Shown: in pieces, positions 1-5,041 of the stretch
How positions within the stretch are numbered: the stretch's first letter is position 1
Layout of the letters: each line of letters opens with the position of its first letter
Assembly (NCBI GenBank): GCA_028877195.1
Contig: JAPPIL010000200.1
Location: 1-10,804 of the forward strand
Direction: 5' to 3'
Source: Pseudomonadota bacterium
GTDB lineage: Bacteria; Bdellovibrionota_B; Oligoflexia; Oligoflexales; JAPPIL01
DNA length: 10,804 bases
Notes under the pieces: generated by a model
What the model saw: the letters and a program-made list of their open reading frames with translations, nothing else
Told to the model about the DNA's origin: nothing
Databases searched by the model: none
Translations under genes and position numbers: made by a program

Positions 1-70
1 TGCCATGAGTCATACGAATGGTAAAAAGTTTGTTCTGACTCAAACCAGCATATGTCTTGAGACGATAGGG

Positions 71-100
71 GAGGAGCGCGAGGAGGGGAACGCTCCTCGC
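71..100. repeat. GC-rich inverted repeat with two alternative stems
   Basis: Two mutually exclusive perfect 8-bp stems are visible. GCGAGGAG (78-85) pairs with CTCCTCGC (93-100) around a 7-base loop, and GAGGAGCG (71-78) pairs with CGCTCCTC (91-98). It lies about 100 bases past the stop codon of the channel gene. No T-run follows the stem on either strand (on the minus strand the seven T precede it), so it is not a classical intrinsic terminator. It may protect or trim the channel mRNA 3' end (inference). Confidence 0.6.
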
Positions 101-139
101 ATAAAAAAATAGGAATTACTTATGCAACAAAGCCAGTTG

Positions 140-147
140 CCCCCCCC
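140..147. repeat. Homopolymeric C8 (G8 on minus strand) tract
   Basis: Eight consecutive C residues on the plus strand, about 53 bases downstream of the channel stop codon. Tracts of this length are prone to slippage in some bacteria. Here the tract lies outside any gene I accept, so no consequence is assigned. Confidence 0.6.
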
Positions 148-199
148 ATCCTTTAGTTCAACTACGCGATTAGAATCTTTGAAGATATCCAGAAGCAGC

Positions 200-961
200 T
201 TAAGCAGCCTTGTTCGCTGGTGGTGTTGCAGATGGCGTGGCATTGTCTTCTTCTTTTTTCATTAAACTCGCTGCCAGCAAAGCAGACGGCAGGGCAAAAA
301 TAGCGATGCCTATGAACCCGACTACGCCAGCAAAAAACTTGCCTCCAGCAGTTATTGGCGTTACATCTCCGTAACCGATTGTTGTTAAAGTTGCGAATGC
401 CCACCACGCTGACTTCATAATAGTGCCGAACTTTTCGGACTGTTCCTGTCCTTCAAAAATATAAATCCCACAAGCCGCAATAAAAACAATTATGAGGGAT
501 AAAAACAAAAACACGATAAGCTCACACCAGACTGCTTTTAAAGCCTCTTGCAGACGTTTAATCGCTAAAGCAAGAAACCGTAGCCTGATGAGCTTAAACA
601 GCCGCATTATGCGAAGGGCGCGCAGCGCTGCGAAGTTTTCACCTATCATCCAAACATCAAAGGCATATAGAAGCACAGGCAAAATTGCGATGAGATCGAT
701 CACGCCCCAAAAGCTAAAGATATAATCTCGCTTTCTCTTTGCGGTATAGATACGCAGACAGTATTCAAGCGCAAATAGAGCGATAAAAACCATATCCATG
801 ACACGGATTGCTTCGTAAATAGTCGCGTATGTTTGATTAAAAGCCAGTTCGGATTCAACGATAATGCTGATGATTGAAGCTATGATTAAGAACTGAACGA
901 TACCCTCAAACATCGAGCTTGCAACGATAGATCGCACCTTGCCTCGCACCTGCTCGCACAC
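200..961 (-). CDS. Voltage-gated potassium channel, six-helix (Kv/ion transport family)
   Basis: Inner-membrane K+ channel subunit, expected to form tetramers. From a GTG start at 961 the protein has 253 residues. S1 lies at about 21-39, S2 at 54-70 and S3 at 83-101. S4 has positive residues every third position (R114, R117, R120, K123, R126) and is the voltage sensor. S5 is at about 147-170, followed by the pore loop with the selectivity filter TTIGYGD at 193-199, then S6 at 208-233 and a short polar Ala/Pro tail. The family is certain from the filter and S4; no C-terminal ligand-binding (RCK or cNMP) domain is present. In-frame starts also exist at 991 (TTG) and 976 (ATG), but only GTG 961 has a good ribosome binding site (GGAGGA, about 5 bases upstream). 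Gating and physiological role cannot be read from sequence. Confidence 0.93.
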   Translation of the reverse strand: MCEQVRGKVRSIVASSMFEGIVQFLIIASIISIIVESELAFNQTYATIYEAIRVMDMVFIALFALEYCLRIYTAKRKRDYIFSFWGVIDLIAILPVLLYAFDVWMIGENFAALRALRIMRLFKLIRLRFLALAIKRLQEALKAVWCELIVFLFLSLIIVFIAACGIYIFEGQEQSEKFGTIMKSAWWAFATLTTIGYGDVTPITAGGKFFAGVVGFIGIAIFALPSALLAASLMKKEEDNATPSATPPANKAA

Positions 962-1050
962 AACTTCCTCCAGCATGTTTGTTACTAGCAATAGCGACGC
1001 TTTCGGATAATTCTTTAGTGATTGTTTGAAGACTCTGACATTAGAAGCAG

Positions 1051-1056
1051 ATTATA
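1051..1056 (-). promoter_or_regulatory. Possible -10 element of the channel promoter
   Basis: Reading the minus strand, a consensus TATAAT sits 90-95 bases upstream of the chosen GTG start, in the gap between the two-helix gene and the channel. The hexamer 17 bases further upstream (AAATAG) does not resemble TTGACA, so this is a half-supported promoter. Confidence 0.3.
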
Positions 1057-1073
1057 GCGATTTTTGCTTAATG

Positions 1074-1346
1074 CTATTTAGCGTAAAAATACCAAATAAT
1101 GGGAATAGGTAACGCCAATAGGCTAACTATGACCAAGGTTTGTCTCCTCTTCTCTTTAAGTCTGATTTGCGCCTGTGCTGCAAGCTTCTGATCATCCGTC
1201 AGCAATGTACACTGGGCATAGTCTCGAATGTCTCCTAGCCGCCAAACAATCATGATCATGAGCGTAAAAAACAGAAGAACCAATGCTAGGATCGCGATAC
1301 CAAGAGCTTTTGACAACAACGCTACGGCAGCAGCAAGCGGGGACAT
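1074..1346 (-). CDS. Small two-helix membrane protein, unknown function
   Basis: Ninety-residue protein with two hydrophobic segments (about residues 9-35 and 70-88). Between them is a polar, charged loop (about 36-69) containing R-L-G-D-I-R-D and a Lys/Arg-rich stretch before the second helix. The ATG at 1346 is preceded by GGAG about 10 bases upstream. It is co-oriented with and about 110 bases upstream of the potassium channel, which may have its own promoter in the gap. I do not recognise a family. The basic residues flanking helix 2 suggest the central loop is cytoplasmic and both termini periplasmic (inference). Confidence 0.65.
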   Translation of the reverse strand: MSPLAAAVALLSKALGIAILALVLLFFTLMIMIVWRLGDIRDYAQCTLLTDDQKLAAQAQIRLKEKRRQTLVIVSLLALPIPIIWYFYAK

Positions 1347-1377
1347 TGAACACAGACTCCAAGCTTGGCAAGTTCTT

Positions 1378-1398
1378 ATCCTGCTAGTTTAGCAGGAT
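1378..1398. repeat. Perfect inverted repeat, 9-bp arms, 3-base loop
   Basis: ATCCTGCTA (1378-1386) is followed after GTT by its exact reverse complement TAGCAGGAT (1390-1398). It ends two bases before the AAGGAG ribosome binding site of the plus-strand 32-residue ORF and lies between that ORF and the divergent two-helix gene. It could be an operator between divergent genes or an RNA hairpin affecting access to the ribosome binding site. No T-run follows, so a terminator is unlikely. Confidence 0.6.
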
Positions 1399-1413
1399 CA
1401 AGGAGATCGTTGT

Positions 1414-1512
1414 ATGAGGAAATTTAGCGTGATAGCGGCAGCAACCAATGCCGCTGCTTTTTGGTATGCTGGTGTTGCCAAACAAAGAAGGTTACAGCAA
1501 ACTAAACGGTGA
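1414..1512 (+). CDS. Putative 32-residue small protein
   Basis: A short ORF with a very good translation start: AAGGAG at 1400-1405, an 8-base spacer, then ATG at 1414. The product begins MRKFSVIAAATNAAAFWYAG, a short basic end followed by an Ala-rich hydrophobic stretch (about residues 5-22), and ends in a strongly basic tail (K-Q-R-R-L-Q-Q-T-K-R). This is the layout of a single-pass small membrane protein, or of an amphipathic toxin-like or leader peptide. It is divergent from the gene at 1074-1346 and its last bases overlap the end of the convergent degraded gene (1492-1690). No homologue is recognised. Support rests on the ribosome binding site and the composition. Confidence 0.45.
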   Translation: MRKFSVIAAATNAAAFWYAGVAKQRRLQQTKR

Positions 1513-1690
1513 TGACGACAACCAACCAACAGCCCTTGCCCTGGCTTCTTTGACGCGCTCAAGGGCTGCGTCTATCTCTTCTATTGGTTTCTTTTCATCT
1601 ATAAGCGCTTGGGCTTCTTTGATTGCCACCTTGAGGTCTGCGATGAGGGAAGTCGTGTCTACGGGCAAATTCAGGCTGACAACTCACCAT
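1492..1690 (-). pseudogene. Small helical-protein gene, apparently frameshifted
   Basis: An ATG at 1690 with a good ribosome binding site (TAAGGG at 1705-1700, 9-base spacer) starts M-V-S-C-Q-P-E. That frame leaves a coding-like frame at about 1668. Skipping one base in GAATTTGCC continues into 58 uninterrupted residues (L-P-V-D-T-T-S-L-I-A-D-L-K-V... to ...S-S-P-F-S-L-L) ending with TAA at 1492. Those residues form a charged amphipathic helix rich in Glu, Lys and Ala, which looks like genuine coding. The same downstream frame also runs back through an in-frame TGA (1686-1684) to another ATG at 1725. Readings: a one-base-insertion pseudogene of a roughly 65-residue protein, a TTG-started (1668) 58-residue gene without a clear ribosome binding site, or a programmed frameshift. 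Confidence 0.4.
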
Positions 1691-1895
1691 ATGTTTTTAC
1701 CCTTAACGCTTTTGTCACTAGTCATTTCTTTTAACCAACCGCCTGTGCGTTGTCGTTGAAGCTTCTCTTGCCCATTGATTAAATATAGCAAAGTTCGATA
1801 GGGTAAGTATGTCGCCTTAAATGTGGCGTGGGTTAAAACGAACTGAAAAGCAATGTCGCTCTACTCCTGGATTACCATGTAGAGTGTTCGGAATG

Positions 1896-1928
1896 TAAGG
1901 AGCTAGGTAGCAATACTAATGCTCCTTA
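1896..1928. repeat. Inverted repeat, 8-bp arms, embedding a Shine-Dalgarno-like word
   Basis: TAAGGAGC (1896-1903) pairs with GCTCCTTA (1921-1928), and an inner TAG/CTA pairing extends the stem past a two-base bulge. It lies about 50 bases downstream of the 175-residue gene's stop. Neither strand has a T-run after the stem, so it is not a typical intrinsic terminator. The remaining sequence from 1726 to 1975 contains no ORF that I accept. Confidence 0.45.
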
Positions 1929-1975
1929 ATGATTCTCGCACTTCCCTTTCCACAAGATTGTGTCTAGAAAACAGA

Positions 1976-2503
1976 TTATTGACCTATCCATAGGTCATCC
2001 ACAATCTTTTTAACGTTATCATCTAATGCATCCTCTAGTTTGGTTTCTAGAGTGCTTGCTATGCCTTTGTCCAAAGCATTTATCAGTTTACCGTCTAGGA
2101 CTTCACGTGGATTTGAAGATTCGTATAAAGCTGTATCCAAGTCATTATTTAAGATTGAGGACTTCATATGTGACATTGGATCTAGTCTTTCTAACTGCTT
2201 GTTCATCTCCCCTTTAAGGCTATTTTGCTTATACGCTACGCTATTGAAGCTAACGTTAGTCAGTTTTTTTCTAGCCTTCAGATGTTTGCAAAGGTCATCT
2301 AGTTTTTTTGTGTAGTTCATAAATGCTTGTATTCTATCACCCAGCTTATCCAGCACATCGTTAAGGTTAGTTCTTTTGTTTGAGGCATTGTCTACAGAAT
2401 CTTCAAAGCTCTTAAGGTTGCTAGCATCCTTTAATTTAATAGCGCTATCTACCCCGTCTTTGAACGAGTCCAGCAGCTCACTTGGGCTTTTGTTAATTGC
2501 CAC
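1976..2503 (-). CDS. Hypothetical all-helical cytoplasmic protein
   Basis: About 175 residues, hydrophilic, with no signal peptide, membrane segment or cysteine-rich motif. It is dominated by Lys, Asp, Asn, Leu and Ser in heptad-like patterns, e.g. the stretch L-N-D-V-L-D-K-L-G-D-R-I and the C-terminal L-E-T-K-L-E-D-A-L-D-D-N, and so probably forms helices or coiled coils. There is one Cys, in L-C-K-H-L. I do not recognise the family. The frame opens with GTG at 2509, but AAGGAG ends one base before that codon and is correctly spaced (7 bases) from the second GTG at 2503 (A-I-N-K-S-P-S-E follows), which I take as the start. Only 19 bases separate it from the stop of the upstream gene, so it is probably the last gene of the four-gene run 2988-1976. 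Confidence 0.7.
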   Translation of the reverse strand: MAINKSPSELLDSFKDGVDSAIKLKDASNLKSFEDSVDNASNKRTNLNDVLDKLGDRIQAFMNYTKKLDDLCKHLKARKKLTNVSFNSVAYKQNSLKGEMNKQLERLDPMSHMKSSILNNDLDTALYESSNPREVLDGKLINALDKGIASTLETKLEDALDDNVKKIVDDLWIGQ

Positions 2504-2522
2504 AGTCACTCTCCTTCTTTGT

Positions 2523-2756
2523 TCATTGCATCTGACTCTTATCAGCTGGCAAATATTTTGCTTTCAACTGCTGCTGATTATCTTGTATTTGCTGCATGCG
2601 TTCAAGCATTTCTAGCGCCTCTGGTGTTGCTTTGAATGTGTATTCAAGGGTTTCGTGCTGGCGGGCATAGTAAAGAGTAGTTATTCGAACCAAGAAGATA
2701 TTAGGTGCGTTATCTGGATTAGGATTAGCAAGCTTCCGTTTATCACCCCAAGCCAA
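2523..2756 (-). CDS. Hypothetical 77-residue protein
   Basis: TTG start at 2756 with AAGGAA about 8 bases upstream; an in-frame TAA stands just before it, so no earlier start is possible. Residues 22-77 look like solid coding: a beta-like stretch (F-L-V-R-I-T-T-L-Y-Y), then a charged, Gln-rich helix (E-A-L-E-M-L-E-R-M-Q-Q-I-Q-D-N-Q-Q-Q). Residues 1-21 overlap the 3' end of the upstream 53-residue gene in another frame and are compositionally odd (N-P-N-P-D-N-A-P-N). It could therefore be a separate overlapping gene, or the C-terminal half of a single membrane protein broken by a frameshift near 2690. No family recognised. Confidence 0.55.
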   Translation of the reverse strand: MAWGDKRKLANPNPDNAPNIFLVRITTLYYARQHETLEYTFKATPEALEMLERMQQIQDNQQQLKAKYLPADKSQMQ

Positions 2757-2842
2757 GCGGTTATTCCTTTAAGCCACCTATCGGGTGCTAGCCTGTTATA
2801 TTCAGACTCTCGCTCTGCGTCTGTCTTATCTACCAAAGCCAC
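2681..2842 (-). CDS. Putative 53-residue single-pass membrane protein
   Basis: GTG start at 2842 (a TTG at 2845 is also possible), stop TAA at 2681. A hydrophilic head (L-V-D-K-T-D-A-E-R-E-S-E-Y-N-R) is followed by a clear membrane helix at about residues 26-51 (I-T-A-W-L-G-V-I-N-G-S-L-L-I-L-I). The start lies inside the end of the upstream 52-residue gene (13-base overlap), suggesting translational coupling and explaining the absence of an obvious ribosome binding site. The 3' end overlaps the next gene by 76 bases, unusually long for a simple operon junction, so a frameshifted fusion with the 77-residue ORF is a real alternative. No family recognised. Confidence 0.45.
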   Translation of the reverse strand: MALVDKTDAERESEYNRLAPDRWLKGITAWLGVINGSLLILIQITHLISSWFE

Positions 2843-2988
2843 CAACTAGGTCGCGATTTTAATTCTTCGAGCAGTTGGTCTGCTCTTTCTTTTGAGCCGT
2901 TGTGAGCAGGTTTTTCGCCGTTTACAGGCTTAAAAAGCGTGCGGAGTTCCAATAGGATAGCAATCATGGACATTTGTTGAGGTGGCAT
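2830..2988 (-). CDS. Hypothetical 52-residue protein
   Basis: ATG at 2988 preceded by a purine-rich AAGGAAAGAG ribosome binding site. The frame can be extended to a TTG at 3015, but that adds a Lys-rich stretch made of the ribosome binding site itself, so the ATG is preferred. The product begins M-P-P-Q-Q-M-S-M-I-A-I-L-L-E-L-R-T-L-F and ends S-R-P-S-W-W-L-W. It has a short hydrophobic helix (about 8-18), a polar middle and a Trp-rich C-terminus. Likely the first gene of the run ending at 1976. No family recognised. Confidence 0.5.
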   Translation of the reverse strand: MPPQQMSMIAILLELRTLFKPVNGEKPAHNGSKERADQLLEELKSRPSWWLW

Positions 2989-3115
2989 TTTCTCTTTCCT
3001 TTTTAAGGACTTCAAATTCGCCTCGCATAATTACTATTTCTAGCATTATTATGCCATAACATCCTAATTACCCGCCACGATTCAGCAAAGCGGCAAACTC
3101 ACAGCAATGCTAGTA

Positions 3116-3211
3116 TTAGCAGAGCGTGGTATTGCCCCCCGCAAAAGTGGGCACATTATCCAGCCTGTGTTTTGGGGTTAAAAGCCTAGCAATTGCCAGC
3201 GCTATCTTCAT
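3116..3211 (-). CDS. Putative 31-residue small protein
   Basis: A perfect AGGAGG (3225-3220) with an 8-base spacer precedes ATG at 3211. It lies directly after the PH-domain gene, whose stop is 21 bases upstream. The product, M-K-I-A-L-A-I-A-R-L-L-T-P-K-H-R-L-D-N-V then P-T-F-A-G-G-N-T-T-L-C, has a short hydrophobic N-terminus and ends in Cys. Its function is unknown; it may be the last cistron of the pilin-containing run. The call rests on the ribosome binding site and position only. Confidence 0.4.
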   Translation of the reverse strand: MKIALAIARLLTPKHRLDNVPTFAGGNTTLC

Positions 3212-3232
3212 GCTCCCATCCTCCTAACGCCA

Positions 3233-3670
3233 CTAGGCAGCTGTTGTTGACTGCGCTATAAGTTCTTGCATATCCTCATGCTTGCCCACATATGGCATTA
3301 CGATGGGTTTAGAGCCTGTGCCTGTAAAGACCAGCGTCGCTGTGCCAAAAATCCAATCTAAAACCCCTCGCTTTGTATCTATACCCTCAAGCTTGTTGAC
3401 CATTATCGTTTTCTTCTCTGTCCAAAGCCATCCGTGTCGCTTAACAACCCGACGTGTTGTTACGGTCAATTGCAGGTTTAGATACGATATTATTAACAAT
3501 AGAGACACGGCTCCTCCAGTGAGCCAGCCGATAACCGCATACTTGCTTTCAGGCTGAAAGGCAAACAGCGCCGTTATAGCAATGCAGATCAAAAACTTGG
3601 GAACAAAGTAAATCCAATGCGCCCTTGTGCGGCAAATTAGTCTCTCATCAGCTATGCTGGTCATACTCAC
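3233..3670 (-). CDS. Membrane protein with bacterial PH domain (bPH2/DUF304 type)
   Basis: 145 residues from GTG 3670, or 143 from ATG 3664. Order: an N-terminal segment with L-I-C-R-T-R-A-H-W-I-Y-F, two hydrophobic helices (about 22-40 and 46-68), then a basic domain: L-Q-L-T-V-T-T-R-R-V-V-K-R-H-G-W-L-W, followed by the K-L-E-G-I-D and G-T-A-T-L-V-F-T-G-T-G strands. This helix pair followed by T-x-R-R-x-x-x-x-x-G and a G-T-A/G-T-G strand is characteristic of YdbT/YdbS-like bPH2 proteins, found in the inner membrane with the PH-like fold on the cytoplasmic side. Molecular function in the family is poorly defined. The start lies inside the preceding 51-residue gene (23-base overlap), which points to coupled translation in the pilin operon. 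Confidence 0.8.
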   Translation of the reverse strand: MSMTSIADERLICRTRAHWIYFVPKFLICIAITALFAFQPESKYAVIGWLTGGAVSLLLIISYLNLQLTVTTRRVVKRHGWLWTEKKTIMVNKLEGIDTKRGVLDWIFGTATLVFTGTGSKPIVMPYVGKHEDMQELIAQSTTAA

Positions 3671-3803
3671 CTAGTGCTTGGTAAACCCGTTCTTTAGATT
3701 TTGCTTGAGCATCTTCCTCGCACGTAGACATAATCAACGACGAGAAAATAATCGCACAGACAATATGCAACCAGCCTATTTCATCCCCCGATAAGTCTTT
3801 CAT
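3648..3803 (-). CDS. Putative 51-residue membrane-anchored small protein
   Basis: ATG at 3803, TGA at 3648; GGGTG lies 7 bases before the start. The product begins M-K-D-L-S-G-D-E-I-G-W-L, has one hydrophobic segment at about 11-26 (W-L-H-I-V-C-A-I-I-F-S-S-L-I-M) and ends in a charged helix (E-E-D-A-Q-A-K-S-K-E-R-V-Y-Q-A-L-G-E-Y). The M-S-T-C sequence after the hydrophobic segment is only a poor lipobox, so a single-pass membrane protein is more likely than a lipoprotein. It fills the gap between the tail-anchored gene (27 bases upstream) and the PH-domain gene, whose start it overlaps. That packing is the best argument that it is real. Confidence 0.55.
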   Translation of the reverse strand: MKDLSGDEIGWLHIVCAIIFSSLIMSTCEEDAQAKSKERVYQALGEYDQHS

Positions 3804-3830
3804 TCTTCAACACCCGCACCCAGCATTTCG

Positions 3831-4070
3831 TTAGTCGATGCACCACGCGACTAGCAATCCGATAATAATTAAGAAAAGAAACCCGCCTACCGCATCTCCA
3901 GCTTCATTGACCTTCGCCCTTTCTTCTTCTTCAAGAGCTTTCTTCTTTGCTCGTTCTTCATCTGCTAGAACTCTTTTTACTCTTTCTTTCTCAAACTCAA
4001 CGATTACCTCTTTCAGCTGCCCATCGCTTAAGATTGTCTCAATTCGTCTCTTGTTTGGGCTAGCACTCAT
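3831..4070 (-). CDS. Tail-anchored coiled-coil protein, unknown function
   Basis: 79 residues. An N-terminal polar part leads into a long, highly charged helix (about 20-56, repeated A-D/E-E-E-R-A-K) that should form a coiled coil. A C-terminal membrane helix follows at about 62-77 (G-G-F-L-F-L-I-I-I-G-L-L-V-A-W). The coiled coil would face the cytoplasm, with the C-terminus in the membrane. ATG at 4070 is preceded by AGGTG about 7 bases upstream, and the pilin stop is only 21 bases away, so it should be co-transcribed with the pilin. No family recognised. Confidence 0.65.
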   Translation of the reverse strand: MSASPNKRRIETILSDGQLKEVIVEFEKERVKRVLADEERAKKKALEEEERAKVNEAGDAVGGFLFLIIIGLLVAWCID

Positions 4071-4091
4071 TCCTACACACCTAGCGTTTGG

Positions 4092-4709
4092 TTAGTTCGT
4101 GCATGCACTATCATTAACGATGTCCTGAAAATTAAAAAGCGTGCGATTCTGGTCAATACAAAAGGCATCCCCTTTGCCAGCGGCATCATCTCCCTGTGCA
4201 CATTGCACACCGTCAACAGCATCCTCTGGTTTTTTACCACTATCAGCGGGGGTACATCCTGGAAATATCCTCGCATCAGGTGTATCGCCAGCAGCATATG
4301 CGATAGCAGTAAACGTAGTCTCTACACCGTTGTCTGTTGCGCTTTTATCAATCCAATACTGATAGCGAGAGGCATCACAGTTCGCTAGTCTAAACCCTAG
4401 CCTGTTGGAAGTGCAGGTGTGAACGTCTCCTCCCAGATAACCAGTGGCATGGTTAGCTCCAGGGCCGTCCATGCCTGCCCCGCCCCAAGCAGTAGAACCA
4501 TTGTAATACTTTTCTTTTTCAATCTTGAACGCTTCCTGCAATGTGAAGATAACGCCGAGGCTGGTCTTTGCTTCACCCTGCCTAGCTCTCGCTCTAAAGA
4601 TGTTATAGCGTGGGATAGCCATCGATGCCAAGATGCCAATGATTGCCACGACTACCATCAACTCCAACAATGAAAAACCCGCAGCATTTTTTTTCAGAAA
4701 CCTGCTCAT
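4092..4709 (-). CDS. Type IV pilin / prepilin-type N-terminal cleavage protein
   Basis: 205 residues. The leader is M-S-R-F-L-K-K-N-A-A-G, cut by a prepilin peptidase between G11 and F12. The mature protein then starts F-S-L-L-E with Glu5, followed by the hydrophobic helix M-V-V-V-A-I-I-G-I-L-A-S-M-A-I-P. The helix continues as R-A-R-Q-G-E-A-K-T-S-L-G, and the globular domain has six cysteines, the last near the C-terminus (D-S-A-C-T-N), fitting a disulfide-closed D-region. Mature length is about 194 residues, somewhat longer than a typical 150-160-residue major pilin. AGGAG with a 6-base spacer precedes the ATG. No assembly genes are in the window, so major versus minor pilin is undecided. 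The neighbouring glycosyltransferases suggest a glycosylated pilin (inference). Confidence 0.93.
   Translation of the reverse strand: MSRFLKKNAAGFSLLELMVVVAIIGILASMAIPRYNIFRARARQGEAKTSLGVIFTLQEAFKIEKEKYYNGSTAWGGAGMDGPGANHATGYLGGDVHTCTSNRLGFRLANCDASRYQYWIDKSATDNGVETTFTAIAYAAGDTPDARIFPGCTPADSGKKPEDAVDGVQCAQGDDAAGKGDAFCIDQNRTLFNFQDIVNDSACTN
4687..4694 (-). repeat. A8 tract in the pilin leader codons
   Basis: On the coding strand the leader codons L5-K6-K7-N8 read CTG AAA AAA AAT, giving eight consecutive A. Such runs can cause polymerase slippage or slow phase change. Any net shift would destroy the pilin before its processing site. There is no direct evidence that this happens. Confidence 0.5.
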
Positions 4710-4727
4710 GACCCTCTCCTAAATTGC

Positions 4728-4841
4728 TTATCGTATGCTGTATAACAACCATGCTATTGACCAAAGAATGACGGTGATAACCGCCACTATACCAACCCTT
4801 ATCATCACGTATGGCAAATCAGCCTTACCTTGCTTCGTCAT
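4728..4841 (-). CDS. Putative 37-residue single-pass membrane protein
   Basis: The ATG at 4841 overlaps the upstream stop in ATGA, a hallmark of coupled translation. The frame runs to TAA at 4728, 18 bases before the pilin start. The product, M-T-K-Q-G-K-A-D-L-P-Y-V-M-I-R then V-G-I-V-A-V-I-T-V-I-L-W-S-I-A-W-L-L-Y-S-I-R, is a short basic head plus one long membrane helix (about 14-35). It is sandwiched between a second small membrane protein and the pilin. No family recognised. A role in pilin insertion, stability or export is only a guess from position. Confidence 0.6.
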   Translation of the reverse strand: MTKQGKADLPYVMIRVGIVAVITVILWSIAWLLYSIR

Positions 4842-5041
4842 ACTCCCTTCCCGCCATCTCGTTTCCATGATGGAAAGCAGTTCGCATTCTCCAAGTGCTC
4901 CCGCTTATACTCCATGAAAGCTCTGGCTTCAGCGGCAAGATCTCGCCATCCCATGTAAAGCACACCAGTAGCAAACATGATTCCAGCCACAATCAGCTTC
5001 ATCCGAAAGTTTTGTGTCAACCAAGTCGGCAACACCATCAT
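4838..5041 (-). CDS. Putative 67-residue small membrane protein
   Basis: The frame opens with ATG at 5056, but AGGAG (within M-T-G-E-N codons) is correctly placed for the ATG pair at 5041/5038, so 5041 is used. A short head is followed by a membrane helix at about 15-32 (L-I-V-A-G-I-M-F-A-T-G-V-L-Y-M-G-W). An amphipathic charged helix (R-D-L-A-A-E-A-R-A-F-M-E-Y-K-R-E-H) and a basic Lys/Gly tail complete it. It ends in the ATGA that starts the 37-residue gene, and is probably the first gene of the pilin run. No family recognised. Confidence 0.6.
   Translation of the reverse strand: MMVLPTWLTQNFRMKLIVAGIMFATGVLYMGWRDLAAEARAFMEYKREHLENANCFPSWKRDGGKGV

Larger units (their letters stand above)
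1..199. other. Stretch downstream of the channel gene, no gene supported
   Basis: No convincing gene is seen here. A 67-codon minus-strand frame (positions 243 to 40) overlaps the channel's 3' end but has no recognisable domain. The stretch holds a GC-rich inverted repeat (71-100), an A7 run (103-109) and a C8 run (140-147), described separately. It is probably the 3' untranslated region of the channel transcript. Confidence 0.5.

Noticed and set aside
40..243. 67-codon minus-strand frame overlapping the end of the channel gene
   Set aside because: No family, unusual composition, 44-base overlap with a well-supported gene, and its second half is read from the inverted repeat and the C8 run.
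1684..1686. TGA read as tryptophan or selenocysteine
   Set aside because: Other genes in the window use TGA as an ordinary stop (e.g. at 3648 and 4838) and no SECIS-like structure was evident; a frameshift explains the locus better.
1448..1759. 103-codon plus-strand frame
   Set aside because: It is antisense to the helical minus-strand frame, and its Ser/Leu-rich product is what the complement of a Lys/Glu/Ala-rich coding frame gives; no ribosome binding site.
1500..3115. Integron cassette array, suggested by many small same-strand ORFs
   Set aside because: No attC-like sites with matching core ends were found between the ORFs, and several ORFs overlap, which cassettes do not.
3130..3157. 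Short stem near TGCCC...GGGCA as a terminator
   Set aside because: Stem is short and lies within the 31-residue ORF, with no T-run on either strand.
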